Positions 43,992 through 52,760 of a stretch of DNA of 64,000 nt are shown in pieces. The notes beneath the pieces were generated by a model. That model was not told the origin of the DNA and did not search any database. It saw only the letters and a program-made list of their open reading frames with translations. A program made the position numbers and the translations under genes. The first letter of the stretch is position 1. The number at the start of each line of letters is the position of its first letter. Origin of the DNA: Actinomadura hibisca NBRC 15177 (GTDB taxonomy: Bacteria > Actinomycetota > Actinomycetes > Streptosporangiales > Streptosporangiaceae). The stretch covers positions 37,464-101,463 of the forward strand of contig NZ_BCRO01000007.1 of assembly GCF_001552635.1 (NCBI RefSeq). Direction: 5' to 3'.

Positions 43992-45155
43992 TCAGCCCGC
44001 CGCCACCCGCAGGTGGGCCGGGCTGCGCAGGGTCAGGGTGCGCCGGTAGGTGGGCGCGCCCAGGGCGCGCAGGGGCGCGGAGCTCTCCGCGAGGACGGTC
44101 AGCACCACCCGCGCCTGGACGGCGGCGAAGGGCGAGCCGAGGCAGGAGTGCGCGCCCCGGCCGAACCCCAGGTGCGGGTTCGGGTGCCGGTCCAGGCGCA
44201 CGGAGTGCGGGTCGGGGAAGCGGAGGGGATCGCGGTTGGCGGCGCCCAGCAACAACGTGACGTCCTGCCCAGCGCGCACCCGCCTGCCGCCGATCTCGGC
44301 GTCGGCGACGCAGACCCGGGCCATGGCCTGCACCGGGGAGGTGAAGCGCACCAGCTCCTCCACCGCCCGCGCCGGCGGGGCCGCCGCGAACGCCGCCAGG
44401 CCGCCGGGGGCCTCCAGCAGCGCGATCACCGACAGCGCCAGCAGCTTGCTCGCCGAGGTGTACCCGGCGTGCAGCAGCACCCGCAGCGTGTTGGCGACGA
44501 CGGAACGGTCCACCCCGCCCGCGGCGACGGCGTCGGCCAGGGACCGCACGATGCCGCCGTCCGGCGGGTCGGCCAGCCACCCGTCGGTGAGCGCCGACAG
44601 CTCGGCCCGCGCGGCCATCGCCGGTTCGTGCCGCTCGGGCCACACCCCGGCGTCCATGCCCGCGGCGATGGTCTCGGCGACCGGCAGGAACCAGTCCGGG
44701 TCGGGCTCGGGCACGCCCAGGTAGGCGGCGATGGTGGCCAGCGCCAGCGGCTCGGCGAACTCGGTCACCAGGTCGAAGTCCGGGCGGGCCGACAGCCGCG
44801 CCAGGAACTCCCGGGCGCGGGCGGCGACCATCGGCTCGACCTCGCCGCGGTCGCGGACCTGGAGGGCCTCGATCAGCGGCCGCCGGATCGCGGTGTGCTC
44901 GGGCGGGTCCAGGGTCTGGACGCTGATCGCCTGCGGCGGCATGTCCACCCCGGCGCGCCGCCAGTCCGCGCCGAACCGGGCGCCGTCCCTGAGCACCGCG
45001 ACGCAGTCGGCGTGCCGCGTCAGGACCCACGACTCCAGGGAGGGGCTCCACGACACCGGGTCGGCGGCGCGCAGCCGGTCGTACTCGGGGTGGGGGTCGG
45101 GCGGGGCCGCGGGCGCGGCGAGCCGTGCGATGGAATCGATGACGGTTCCGGACAT
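43992..45155 (-). CDS. Cytochrome P450 next to the pentapeptide gene
   Basis: A 387-residue P450 with ExxR in EELVRF (Glu267, Arg270) and heme thiolate Cys338 in LGFGRGAHSCLGS. The I-helix reads HAGYTSASK at about residues 229-237. The usual acid before the conserved Thr (as in AGxE/DTT) is replaced by Tyr/Thr, which could favour radical coupling over hydroxylation. This P450 is immediately upstream of the MKYWH gene and is the best candidate for the aryl cross-linking enzyme, though in known biarylitide loci the P450 follows the precursor. The ATG at 45155 has GAGG seven bases upstream; the frame to 45179 lacks one. Confidence 0.9.
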   Translation of the reverse strand: MSGTVIDSIARLAAPAAPPDPHPEYDRLRAADPVSWSPSLESWVLTRHADCVAVLRDGARFGADWRRAGVDMPPQAISVQTLDPPEHTAIRRPLIEALQVRDRGEVEPMVAARAREFLARLSARPDFDLVTEFAEPLALATIAAYLGVPEPDPDWFLPVAETIAAGMDAGVWPERHEPAMAARAELSALTDGWLADPPDGGIVRSLADAVAAGGVDRSVVANTLRVLLHAGYTSASKLLALSVIALLEAPGGLAAFAAAPPARAVEELVRFTSPVQAMARVCVADAEIGGRRVRAGQDVTLLLGAANRDPLRFPDPHSVRLDRHPNPHLGFGRGAHSCLGSPFAAVQARVVLTVLAESSAPLRALGAPTYRRTLTLRSPAHLRVAAG

Positions 45156-45218
45156 GAATATCCTCGCCAATGTCGACACCGGCCGGAGGCGATTAACGGT
45201 TCGGCGGAAAAGGCTCGC

Positions 45219-45863
45219 TCAGGACTTTCGGAAGTAACCGAAGGCGAGTTTTCCGGTGCCGACGAGCACCGAGACGCGCTCGGGCTTGTCCGCGAAGAAC
45301 TCGTCGCACGCCTTTTTGACGCCGGGGAACCCGGCGAAGGCGCGCGGGCTGCGCACCTCGTCGCAGTAGTCGTCGACGATCACGATCGCGCCCGGCGCCA
45401 GCCGCGGGTACAGCGCGGTCAGCGCGGTGCGGATCGACTCGTACAGGTCGCCGTCGACGTAGGCGAAGCACACCCGCTCGGGCAGCTCGGCGGGCAGGGT
45501 GTCGGCGAACCAGCCCGGGTGCACGTGCGGCGGTGCGACGTCCCAGCGGGCGAAGGTCCTGGTCAGGTCGGCGACGCCGGTGCTGAGCTGGCCGGGGCTG
45601 GAGTAGTCGGTGTCGTGCGGGCCCGGCGGCGGCAGCCCCGCGAACGAGTCGTAGACGTGCAGGTCGCGGCCGGGCGCGAAGTGCTCGGCGACCATGTGCA
45701 GGAACACGCTGGTGCGGCCCTCGTGGCAGCCGATCTCCACCACCGCGCCGGGCACCCCGGCCGCCAGCACCCCCGAAAGGGCCCAATAGATATTGACGAG
45801 CTGGTCGACCCCGCCCATTCCCGGGTTCTCCGCGGCCAGGGCGAGTATCACATCGTTGTCCAC
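45219..45863 (-). CDS. TylF/MycF-type O-methyltransferase, first gene of the operon
   Basis: The 214-residue protein belongs to the macrocin O-methyltransferase (TylF) family. It shows AVVEIGCHEGRTSVFLHMV as SAM motif, then LHVYDSFAGLPPPGPHD, CFAYVDGDLYESIRTALTALYPRL and IVIVDDYCDEVRSPRAF, whose acidic residues bind the divalent metal. These enzymes methylate hydroxyls next to a second hydroxyl. In this operon it could cap a hydroxyl made by a P450 or the AspH-like enzyme. GTG 45863 has AAGGGG four bases upstream; the longer frame to 46010 is not preceded by one. The operon promoter should lie in the 130 bases above. Confidence 0.88.
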   Translation of the reverse strand: MDNDVILALAAENPGMGGVDQLVNIYWALSGVLAAGVPGAVVEIGCHEGRTSVFLHMVAEHFAPGRDLHVYDSFAGLPPPGPHDTDYSSPGQLSTGVADLTRTFARWDVAPPHVHPGWFADTLPAELPERVCFAYVDGDLYESIRTALTALYPRLAPGAIVIVDDYCDEVRSPRAFAGFPGVKKACDEFFADKPERVSVLVGTGKLAFGYFRKS

Positions 45864-45992
45864 GTTGCCCCTTGGTGAGGAGAGTGGTCCTGCGTGATCA
45901 CCTATGGCACCGTAACCCGGGCCTGTCGCACTGTCCAGGTGTCCTCCGCCTTTCTTTTCAGGAAAAGGCGGGAGGCGGGCCGGGAAAATGGC

Positions 45993-46024
45993 GACCGGCC
46001 GCATTCCCATGGGTGCGGCCGGTC
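45993..46024 (-). terminator. Terminator of the HAD gene
   Basis: An 11-bp inverted repeat GACCGGCCGCA/TGCGGCCGGTC (45993-46003 and 46014-46024) followed on the minus strand by ATTTTCCC. It separates the HAD gene from the downstream RiPP-like operon, so that operon must have its own promoter. Confidence 0.85.
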
Positions 46025-46047
46025 AGTCGGGACTGGTCAGGAGGCGG

Positions 46048-46875
46048 TCAGGGGCGGGGCTCCCCCACCAGCGAGCGCAGCCGCGCCAGGTCCACCTCGC
46101 GCAGCGAGCCCACGACGGTGCGGCCCGGCGCGGCCGGGATCGGCAGCACGCCGGGCACCGCCACCGTCACGCAGCCCGCCGCCTCGGCCGCCGCCACCCC
46201 GTTCGGCGAGTCCTCCAGCACCACGCAGCGGGCCGGGTCGACGCCCAGGCGCGCCGCGGCCGCCAGATAGGGGTCGGGGGCGGGCTTGGTGCGCGGCACC
46301 TCGTCGCCCGCCACCGTCAGCGCGAAGTTCTCGCGGCCGATGGAGCCGAGCGCCGCCTCGATCACGTGCCGGTGGCTGGAGGACACCAGCGCCGCCGGGA
46401 CCGGCGAGGCCGCGACCTCCGCCAGCAGGCCGGCCGCGCCCGGCATCAGCTCCACGCCCGCGGCGAGCGTTTCCACCATGCGGCCCATCATGCGGCGGCC
46501 CACCTCGGCCGGGGGCACCCGCGCGCCGGTCAGCTCCAGCATGTAGGCGACCGCGACGTCCACCGAGCCGCCGACCAGCCGCTTCTGGTGCTCCTCGCTC
46601 CAGGTGCCGCCGAGCCACTCCATGATCTCGAACTCGACCCGCAACCACAGCCGCTCGGAGTCGATCAGCAGGCCGTCCATGTCGAACAGCACCGCCTGCA
46701 GGGCCCCGTCCTGCGGGCTCTCCTGCGGCGGGCTCTCCTGCGACGGGGTCCCCGGCCGCGGGATCCGCCGCGGCGAGGCCCCGTCCCGCGTGCTTCCGTC
46801 CTGCACGCTTCCGTCCTGCGGGCCGTCGGCCGTCCCGGCGGACCGGTCCTGGATCAAGTGCTCGCTGTCGCGCAC
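46048..46875 (-). CDS. HAD-superfamily phosphatase (beta-phosphoglucomutase-like)
   Basis: The 275-residue protein carries the HAD motifs: nucleophile Asp in AVLFDMDGLLIDSE, motif II in AALVSSSHRHV, motif III Lys in PRTKPAPDPYL and motif IV acid pair in CVVLEDSPNGVAAAEAAG. A cap domain after motif I places it in subgroup IA, which includes phosphatases and mutases of small sugar phosphates. The first 57 residues are a polar low-complexity tail with Gln/Glu/Ser/Pro and Asp/Gly repeats, unusual for the family. GTG 46875 has GAGGGAG upstream. Divergent from the universal stress gene. Confidence 0.9.
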   Translation of the reverse strand: MRDSEHLIQDRSAGTADGPQDGSVQDGSTRDGASPRRIPRPGTPSQESPPQESPQDGALQAVLFDMDGLLIDSERLWLRVEFEIMEWLGGTWSEEHQKRLVGGSVDVAVAYMLELTGARVPPAEVGRRMMGRMVETLAAGVELMPGAAGLLAEVAASPVPAALVSSSHRHVIEAALGSIGRENFALTVAGDEVPRTKPAPDPYLAAAARLGVDPARCVVLEDSPNGVAAAEAAGCVTVAVPGVLPIPAAPGRTVVGSLREVDLARLRSLVGEPRP

Positions 46876-47015
46876 CGGCGCTCCCTCTCGAAGATCGTGG
46901 CGGCTTCGAGGCTATGCCAGGCCGCGCGGTCCCCTGGTCCGGCCGGGAGCGGGAGCCGCGACGGCGGGCCCCGGATGCGACGCGGGTCACTTCCCTTCCG
47001 GCGCGCGCCCGCGCC

Positions 47016-47045
47016 GTGACGAAAGGGACAGGAGACCGATAGCGT
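47016..47045 (+). promoter_or_regulatory. Candidate promoter of the universal stress gene
   Basis: GTGACG (47016-47021), an 18-base spacer and TAGCGT (47040-47045), 32 bases before the ATG. A reasonable but unproven match. Confidence 0.4.
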
Positions 47046-47077
47046 GCCCCGAACACTACTCCTCGGTAAGGAGCGGC

Positions 47078-47536
47078 ATGAGCGCGTACCGCACCATCCT
47101 CGTCGGCACCGACGGCTCGGACTCCTCGTTCCGCGCGGTCGACCGGGCCGCCCAGCTGGCCGCCGCGACCGGCGCCACGCTGGTGCTCGCCACCGCCTAC
47201 AGCCCCATGCCCGAGCGCGAGCGGCTGAGCGCCGCCGACCGCCTGGGCGACCTCGCCTACAAGGTGCAGGGCTCCACCCCCGCCGACGACGCGCTGCGCG
47301 CGGCCCGCGAGCGCGCGGTGGCGGCCGGCGCCAAGGACATCGAGGAGATCGCCGTGGAGGGCGACGCGGTGGACGTGATCTCCCGGGTCGCCAAGGACCG
47401 CGCCGCCGAGCTGGTGGTCGTCGGCAACCGCGGCCTGAACAGCCTGGCGGGCCGGCTGCTGGGCTCGGTCCCGGCGAACCTGTCGCACCGCTCCCCCTGC
47501 GACGTGCTGATCGTCCACACCACCGACGGCAAGTGA
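47078..47536 (+). CDS. Universal stress protein (UspA family)
   Basis: A single-domain 152-residue Usp. The N-terminal RTILVGTDGSDSSFRAVDRA carries the nucleotide-binding Asp and the C-terminal VVVGNRGLNSLAGRLLGSVPANLSH the G-2x-G-9x-G(S/T) ATP-binding motif, so it should bind ATP. It ends in CDVLIVHTT. ATG 47078 has AAGGAG five bases upstream. It is a cytoplasmic stress-linked protein of unknown exact role, transcribed away from the HAD gene and not obviously in an operon with the PAC2 gene, 181 bases downstream. Confidence 0.95.
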   Translation: MSAYRTILVGTDGSDSSFRAVDRAAQLAAATGATLVLATAYSPMPERERLSAADRLGDLAYKVQGSTPADDALRAARERAVAAGAKDIEEIAVEGDAVDVISRVAKDRAAELVVVGNRGLNSLAGRLLGSVPANLSHRSPCDVLIVHTTDGK

Positions 47537-47717
47537 CGCAATCGTGATGCGCGCGGCCCCGCCGCCCGGCCGGGCACAGGTCTGGGCGGCGGGACCGCGG
47601 GGTAGGTCTCCGCGGGGACGTAGGCTGGCAGCCACCACCGATCATGACGGGGCCCCGACCCCGGGAATGCGGAGCCCCCTCGGTGGCGCTGTACCCGTCG
47701 TCGGAAGGAGGCAGCGC

Positions 47718-48560
47718 GTGGTCGAACTCGAAAACGTGCCGGAACTGGTCGATCCAGTGCTGGTGGCCGCCTTTGAGGGGTGGAACGACGCCGGGGAGGC
47801 GGCCAGCGGGGTGATCCAGCACCTGGCCGCGACATGGGGGGCGGCGCCGATCGCCGAACTCGACCCCGACGACTACTACGACTTCCAGGTCACCCGCCCC
47901 ATCGTGGAGCTGGCCGACGGGGAGAGCCGCGGGATCACCTGGCCCACCACCCGCCTGTCGTGGGCGCGGCTGCCGTCGGGCCGCGACGTGGTGCTGGTGC
48001 ACGGCATCGAGCCCAACATGCGCTGGCGCGCGTTCTGCCGCGAGCTGATCGGGATCATGATGGAGCTGGGCGTCCGCAACGTCGTCCTGCTGGGCGCGCT
48101 GCTGGCCGACGCCCCGCACACCCGGCCGGTCCCGGTGACCGGCGCGTCCTCCGACGCGGGCCTGGTCACCACCCTGAACCTGGAGCCCACCCGCTACGAG
48201 GGGCCGACCGGCATCCTCGGCGTCCTGCAGGACGCCTGCGCCAAGGCCGACCTCAGCACCGTGTCGTTGTGGGCGGCGGTGCCGCACTACGTCGCCCAGC
48301 CGCCCTCCCCCAAGGCGACGCTGGCGCTGCTGCGCCGGGTCGAGGACGTGCTCGACGTCACCGTGCCGCTGGGCGAGCTGCCCGAGGAGGCGCGCGCCTG
48401 GGAGAACGGCGTCAACGAGCTGGCCGAGGAGGACTCCGAGGTCGCCGAGTACGTCCGCACGCTGGAGGAGCAGAAGGACGCCACCGAGCTGCCCGAGGCC
48501 AGCGGCGACGCCATCGCGCGCGACTTCGAGCGCTACCTGCGCCGCCGCGACCCCAACTGA
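47718..48560 (+). CDS. PAC2-family protein (proteasome assembly chaperone-like)
   Basis: The 280-residue product shows the PAC2 pattern: LVAAFEGWNDAGEAASGVIQ near the N-terminus, then WARLPSGRDVVLVHGIEPNMRW and VVLLGALLADAPHTRPVPVTG. In eukaryotes PAC2 domains chaperone proteasome assembly. The actinobacterial members are of unknown function, although they are regular in genomes with Pup-proteasomes. An acidic C-terminal segment ending LRRRDPN completes it. GTG 47718 has a perfect AAGGAGG seven bases upstream; the extension to 47544 is rejected for that reason. Confidence 0.88.
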   Translation: MVELENVPELVDPVLVAAFEGWNDAGEAASGVIQHLAATWGAAPIAELDPDDYYDFQVTRPIVELADGESRGITWPTTRLSWARLPSGRDVVLVHGIEPNMRWRAFCRELIGIMMELGVRNVVLLGALLADAPHTRPVPVTGASSDAGLVTTLNLEPTRYEGPTGILGVLQDACAKADLSTVSLWAAVPHYVAQPPSPKATLALLRRVEDVLDVTVPLGELPEEARAWENGVNELAEEDSEVAEYVRTLEEQKDATELPEASGDAIARDFERYLRRRDPN

Positions 48561-48597
48561 CCCTCCCGCCGGCCGGTGCCGGGCGCCGGGCCGCCGC

Positions 48598-48702
48598 TCA
48601 GCGGCGGTCCCGCTCGGCGTCGGCCGTGCCCTTCACCGAGGCGCACACCCACAGCGCCAGCAGCACGCCCGGCAACATCACGGCCAGCAGTTCCCACATC
48701 AT
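48598..48702 (-). CDS. 34-residue single-pass membrane protein
   Basis: Reading from paired ATG codons at 48702 and 48699, the product opens MMWELLAVMLPGVLLALWV and ends CASVKGTADAERDRR. It is one membrane helix with a charged cytoplasmic tail. Purine-rich GGGAACG or, further away, AAGGGA precedes the start. The hydrophobic-then-charged layout and double ATG speak for a real small gene, but I know no family and the ribosome site is weak. It lies convergent with the PAC2 gene, 37 bases past its stop. Confidence 0.45.
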   Translation of the reverse strand: MMWELLAVMLPGVLLALWVCASVKGTADAERDRR

Positions 48703-48908
48703 CGTTCCCGGGGTCCCTTCCGTTCGTCCGCAGGTCCGCGTCGGTGCCCGCGTCGCGGTGATCACCGCGCCGGGACCTACCCCCTAGGATGGGCGCCGAA
48801 CCTGTGCCCGGCCCGCCGGGCCGGCCCGGCGATGGCCCGCGCACGCCGCCAAGTGCGCTCGATCATGATCTGCACCGTTTCGTCCCCGGGCGGAGGCGCC
48901 CTCCGCCG

Positions 48909-49463
48909 GTGAGCGGCCGCGCCCGCGGGGCCGCCCGCCCCGCCGGCTCCCCCGCCATCCGCGTCCGTCCCCGCCGCGAGCTGCGCCGCGACCGGCGCCG
49001 CCGCTCCCACCCCTGCTGGGACCACCTGATCGCCGCGCCGCTGTGGCCGCTGCACGGCGCCAACCTCGGCACGCTGCTGCGCACCTGCGACGCGGTCGGC
49101 GCGTGCCTGGCCGTCCCGCGCCTGCCGTGGGTGCCCGAGGCGCTGGAGCGCGGCAACACCCTGCGGCGGCCCGCCTGCGTGCACTGGACCGGCGACCCGC
49201 TGGCCTGGCTCGCCCGCGAGCGCGGGCGCGGCACCCGCGTGGTCGGCGTGGAGCTGGCCGACGAGGCGGTCCGGCTCGCCGACCTGCCCGCCGCCCGCGA
49301 GCGCACCGTGGCGGTGCTGGGCCACGAGCGCGACGGCATCCCGCCCGAGGCCCTGGACCTGCTGGACGCCGCCGTGGAGATCCCCATGGTGGGCGGCGGG
49401 CACAGCCTCAACGTCGCCGTCGCCGGCTCGCTGGTGTTGTACAAGCTGGCCGGGTTGTTGTGA
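48909..49463 (+). CDS. SpoU/TrmH-family RNA 2'-O-methyltransferase
   Basis: The 184-residue protein has an Arg-rich N-terminus (RPRRELRRDRRRR) and a SPOUT knot fold. Motif 1 is LHGANLGTLLRTCDAVGA (the conserved Asn and Arg), motif 2 is VAVLGHERDGIPPEALDLLD, and motif 3 is PMVGGGHSLNVAVAGSLVLY. These form the SAM-binding trefoil knot, so it should methylate ribose in tRNA or rRNA. It lacks the L30e-like extension of rRNA enzymes, fitting a tRNA TrmH-like role, although this cannot be fixed. The start is uncertain; GTG 48909 follows a GC hairpin containing GGAGG. It ends 3 bases from the convergent mshC stop. Confidence 0.85.
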   Translation: MSGRARGAARPAGSPAIRVRPRRELRRDRRRRSHPCWDHLIAAPLWPLHGANLGTLLRTCDAVGACLAVPRLPWVPEALERGNTLRRPACVHWTGDPLAWLARERGRGTRVVGVELADEAVRLADLPAARERTVAVLGHERDGIPPEALDLLDAAVEIPMVGGGHSLNVAVAGSLVLYKLAGLL

Positions 49464-49466
49464 TCG

Positions 49467-50735
49467 CTAGAGGGCGACGCCGAGGAGCGCGTCCACCAGG
49501 GCCTGCACCTTGACCGGGGCCTCGGTGTCGCCCTTCTGGTCGCCGTCCTGGTCGCCCGCCAGCGCCCGCTCGGCCCAGCGGTCCACCGCCGCCAGCGCCG
49601 CCGGGGCGTCCAGGTCGTCGGCCAGGTGGCCGCGGACCTCCGCCGCGAGCGCGGCGGCGTCGGGGCCGGACGCCGCGCCGACGGCCGCGCGCCACCGGTC
49701 CAGGCGGGCCCGCGCGCCGTCGAGCTCGGCGTCGGTCCACTCCCAGTCGGCGCGGTAGTGGTGGGCCAGCAGCGCCAGCCGGATCGCCATCGGGTCCACC
49801 CCCGCCTTGCGGAGCTTGGACACGAACACGAGGTTGCCGCGCGACTTGGACATCTTCTCGCCGTCCAGGCCGACCATGCCCGCGTGCACGTACGCACGGG
49901 CGTGCGGGTGCTCGCCGGTGGCGAGCTGGGCGTGCGAGGCGCCCATCTCGTGGTGCGGGAACGCCAGGTCCGAGCCGCCGCCCTCGACGTCGAAGGCCAT
50001 GCCGAGATACTCGACGGAGATCGCGGCGCACTCCACATGCCAGCCGGGGCGGCCCTCGCCGAACGGGGACTCCCACGCGGGCTCGCCGGGCCGCTTGGCC
50101 AACCACAGCAGCGCGTCGAGCGGGTCGTGCTTGCCCGCGCGGTCGGGGTCGCCGCCGCGCTCGGCGAACAGCGGCGCCATCTGCTCGCGGGTGAGGCGGC
50201 TCACCTCGCCGAAGCGGGGGTCGGCCGCCACCGGGAAGTAGACGTCCTGGTCGACGGTGTAGGCGGCGTCCTTGGCGCGCAGCTTCTCGATCATCTCCAC
50301 GACCAGCGGGATCGCCTCGACCGCGCCGACGTACTGGTCGGGCGGCAGCACCCGCAGCGCGGCCATGTCCTCGCGGAACAGCTCGATCTCGCGGTCGGCG
50401 AGCTCGCGCCAGTCCACGCCGGTCTGCTCGGCGCGCTCCAGCAGCGGGTCGTCGACGTCGGTGGCGTTCTGCACGTAGTGCACCGGGTGCCCGAGGTCGC
50501 GCCACACCCGGTTGACCAGGTCGAAGGCCAGGTAGGTGTTGGCGTGGCCGAGGTGGGTGGCGTCGTAGGGGGTGATCCCGCAGACGTACATCCGGGCCGT
50601 CGCGCCGGGCGCGGCGTCCCGCAGGGTGGGCCGCACCGCACCGGAGCCGGTGTCGTGCAGCGCCAGGGGCGCGGCGGCCTCCGGCAGTCCGGCGTCGGTC
50701 AGGCTGGGCACTTCGGGAGCGGTCCACGATCGCAT
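49467..50735 (-). CDS. mshC: Mycothiol ligase MshC (cysteine:GlcN-Ins ligase)
   Basis: MshC joins cysteine to 1-D-myo-inosityl-2-amino-2-deoxy-glucopyranoside with ATP, the third step of mycothiol synthesis. The 422-residue protein is a cysteinyl-tRNA synthetase relative truncated at its C-terminus: [19 protein letters not shown] holds the zinc Cys and HIGH-like motif, [10 protein letters not shown] and [12 protein letters not shown] the other zinc ligands, and [10 protein letters not shown] the KMSKS loop. It proves a mycothiol-using actinobacterium. The next gene in Streptomyces is the SCO1664-type gene, but here a whole peptide importer lies between. It has no Shine-Dalgarno of note. Confidence 0.97.
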   Translation of the reverse strand: MRSWTAPEVPSLTDAGLPEAAAPLALHDTGSGAVRPTLRDAAPGATARMYVCGITPYDATHLGHANTYLAFDLVNRVWRDLGHPVHYVQNATDVDDPLLERAEQTGVDWRELADREIELFREDMAALRVLPPDQYVGAVEAIPLVVEMIEKLRAKDAAYTVDQDVYFPVAADPRFGEVSRLTREQMAPLFAERGGDPDRAGKHDPLDALLWLAKRPGEPAWESPFGEGRPGWHVECAAISVEYLGMAFDVEGGGSDLAFPHHEMGASHAQLATGEHPHARAYVHAGMVGLDGEKMSKSRGNLVFVSKLRKAGVDPMAIRLALLAHHYRADWEWTDAELDGARARLDRWRAAVGAASGPDAAALAAEVRGHLADDLDAPAALAAVDRWAERALAGDQDGDQKGDTEAPVKVQALVDALLGVAL

Positions 50736-50803
50736 ACCGGAAAGCTTATCTCCGCCCTGTTCATGGCGTTACGCCGAGATCATCCGAGCGGGCCGGGGAC
50801 GGT

Positions 50804-50833
50804 CCGGGGGGCGGCCCGCGAGCCGCCCCCCGG
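50804..50833 (-). terminator. Terminator of importer operon 2
   Basis: A perfect 12-bp inverted repeat, CCGGGGGGCGGC at 50804-50815 and its complement at 50822-50833, with a 6-base loop. It lies 7 bases past the last gene (OppB-type permease). Confidence 0.85.
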
Positions 50834-50839
50834 CACCGC

Positions 50840-51784
<945 letters not shown>

Positions 51785-51791
51785 GGCCCGA

Positions 51792-52760
51792 TCACTTCTT
51801 TCCGATGACGCGGTCGCTGCGCGGGTCCAGGGCGTCCCGGATGCCGTCGCCGAGCAGGTTGAACGACAGGGTGGTCAGCAGCAGCAGCACCGCCGGCACC
51901 GCCAGCAGCCACCACGCGCTCTGGAAGACGTCGCTGCCCTCGCCGAGCATCGAGCCCCAGCTCGGCATCGGCGGCCGCACCCCCACGCCGAGGAACGACA
52001 GCGTGGCCTCGAACACGATCGAGGTGGGGATCAGCAGGGAGGTCAGCACCGTCACCTGCGCCACCAGGTTCGGCAGCACGTCCACGAACATGATCCGGGC
52101 CTTGGACGCGCCGAGCGAGCGGGCCGCCTCCACGAACTCCTTCTCCTTCAGCGACATCACCTGGCCGCGGATGATGCGGCCGAACGCCGCGAACGAGAAG
52201 AACGCGATGACCAGGACCGTCATCGTCAGGCTCGCCGCCACCGAGGAGATCTGGAAGGTGGTGGCCAAAAGGATCGCCACCAGCAGGTAGGGCAGCGCCA
52301 GCGTGATGTCCATCAGCCGGGCGATCAGGGTGTCCAGCCAGCCGCCGACGAAGCCCGCCAGCGTCCCGGCCGCCACGCCCAGCAGCGAGGCCAGCACCGC
52401 CGCCGCGATGCCGACCAGCAGGGAGATGCGCGCGCCGTAGGAGGCGCGCACCAGCACGTCGCGGCCGAGCTGGTCGGCGCCCAGCCAGAAGTCGGCGCTC
52501 GGCCCCACCGGCTGCCCGTTGGGGTCCAGCGCGGTCTTGGGGAAGGTCTGGTCGTAGGGGTGCCCGGTCCAGGACGCCCACAGCGGCGCCATCAGCGCGA
52601 ACACCAGCATCAGCGCCAGCACCACCAGCGAGACCACCGCCAGCCGGTCGCGCCGGAACCGCGCCCACGACAACTGCCAGGGGCTGCGGCCCTGCACCCG
52701 GACCACCGGTTCGGCGTCGGGCGGGATGATCTCGGGTTCGAGTTCGGAGTAGCTGCTCAC
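51792..52760 (-). CDS. Oligopeptide ABC importer permease (OppC type), system 2
   Basis: The 322-residue permease has the OppC N-terminal segment (RDRLAVVSLVVLALMLVFAL), a periplasmic loop (GPSADFWLGADQLGRDVLVR), further helices with the EAA loop EKEFVEAARSLGASKARIMF, and ends with NLLGDGIRDALDPRSDR, the family tail. GTG 52760 overlaps the OppF-type ATPase 2 stop (GTGA), so it is coupled to it. The frame extending to 52919 shadows the ATPase gene. Confidence 0.93.
   Translation of the reverse strand: MSSYSELEPEIIPPDAEPVVRVQGRSPWQLSWARFRRDRLAVVSLVVLALMLVFALMAPLWASWTGHPYDQTFPKTALDPNGQPVGPSADFWLGADQLGRDVLVRASYGARISLLVGIAAAVLASLLGVAAGTLAGFVGGWLDTLIARLMDITLALPYLLVAILLATTFQISSVAASLTMTVLVIAFFSFAAFGRIIRGQVMSLKEKEFVEAARSLGASKARIMFVDVLPNLVAQVTVLTSLLIPTSIVFEATLSFLGVGVRPPMPSWGSMLGEGSDVFQSAWWLLAVPAVLLLLTTLSFNLLGDGIRDALDPRSDRVIGKK

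Noticed and set aside
45880..45935. Possible second tiny ORF (GTG CGA CAG ..., nine residues) upstream of the TylF-type gene
   Set aside because: GGAGG is too far (11 bases) from a GTG, no aromatic/His core and no hairpin after it; much weaker than the MKYWH gene.
46604..47536. Upstream extension of the universal stress protein
   Set aside because: Runs through the divergent HAD gene; ATG 47078 has an ideal ribosome site and family-typical start.
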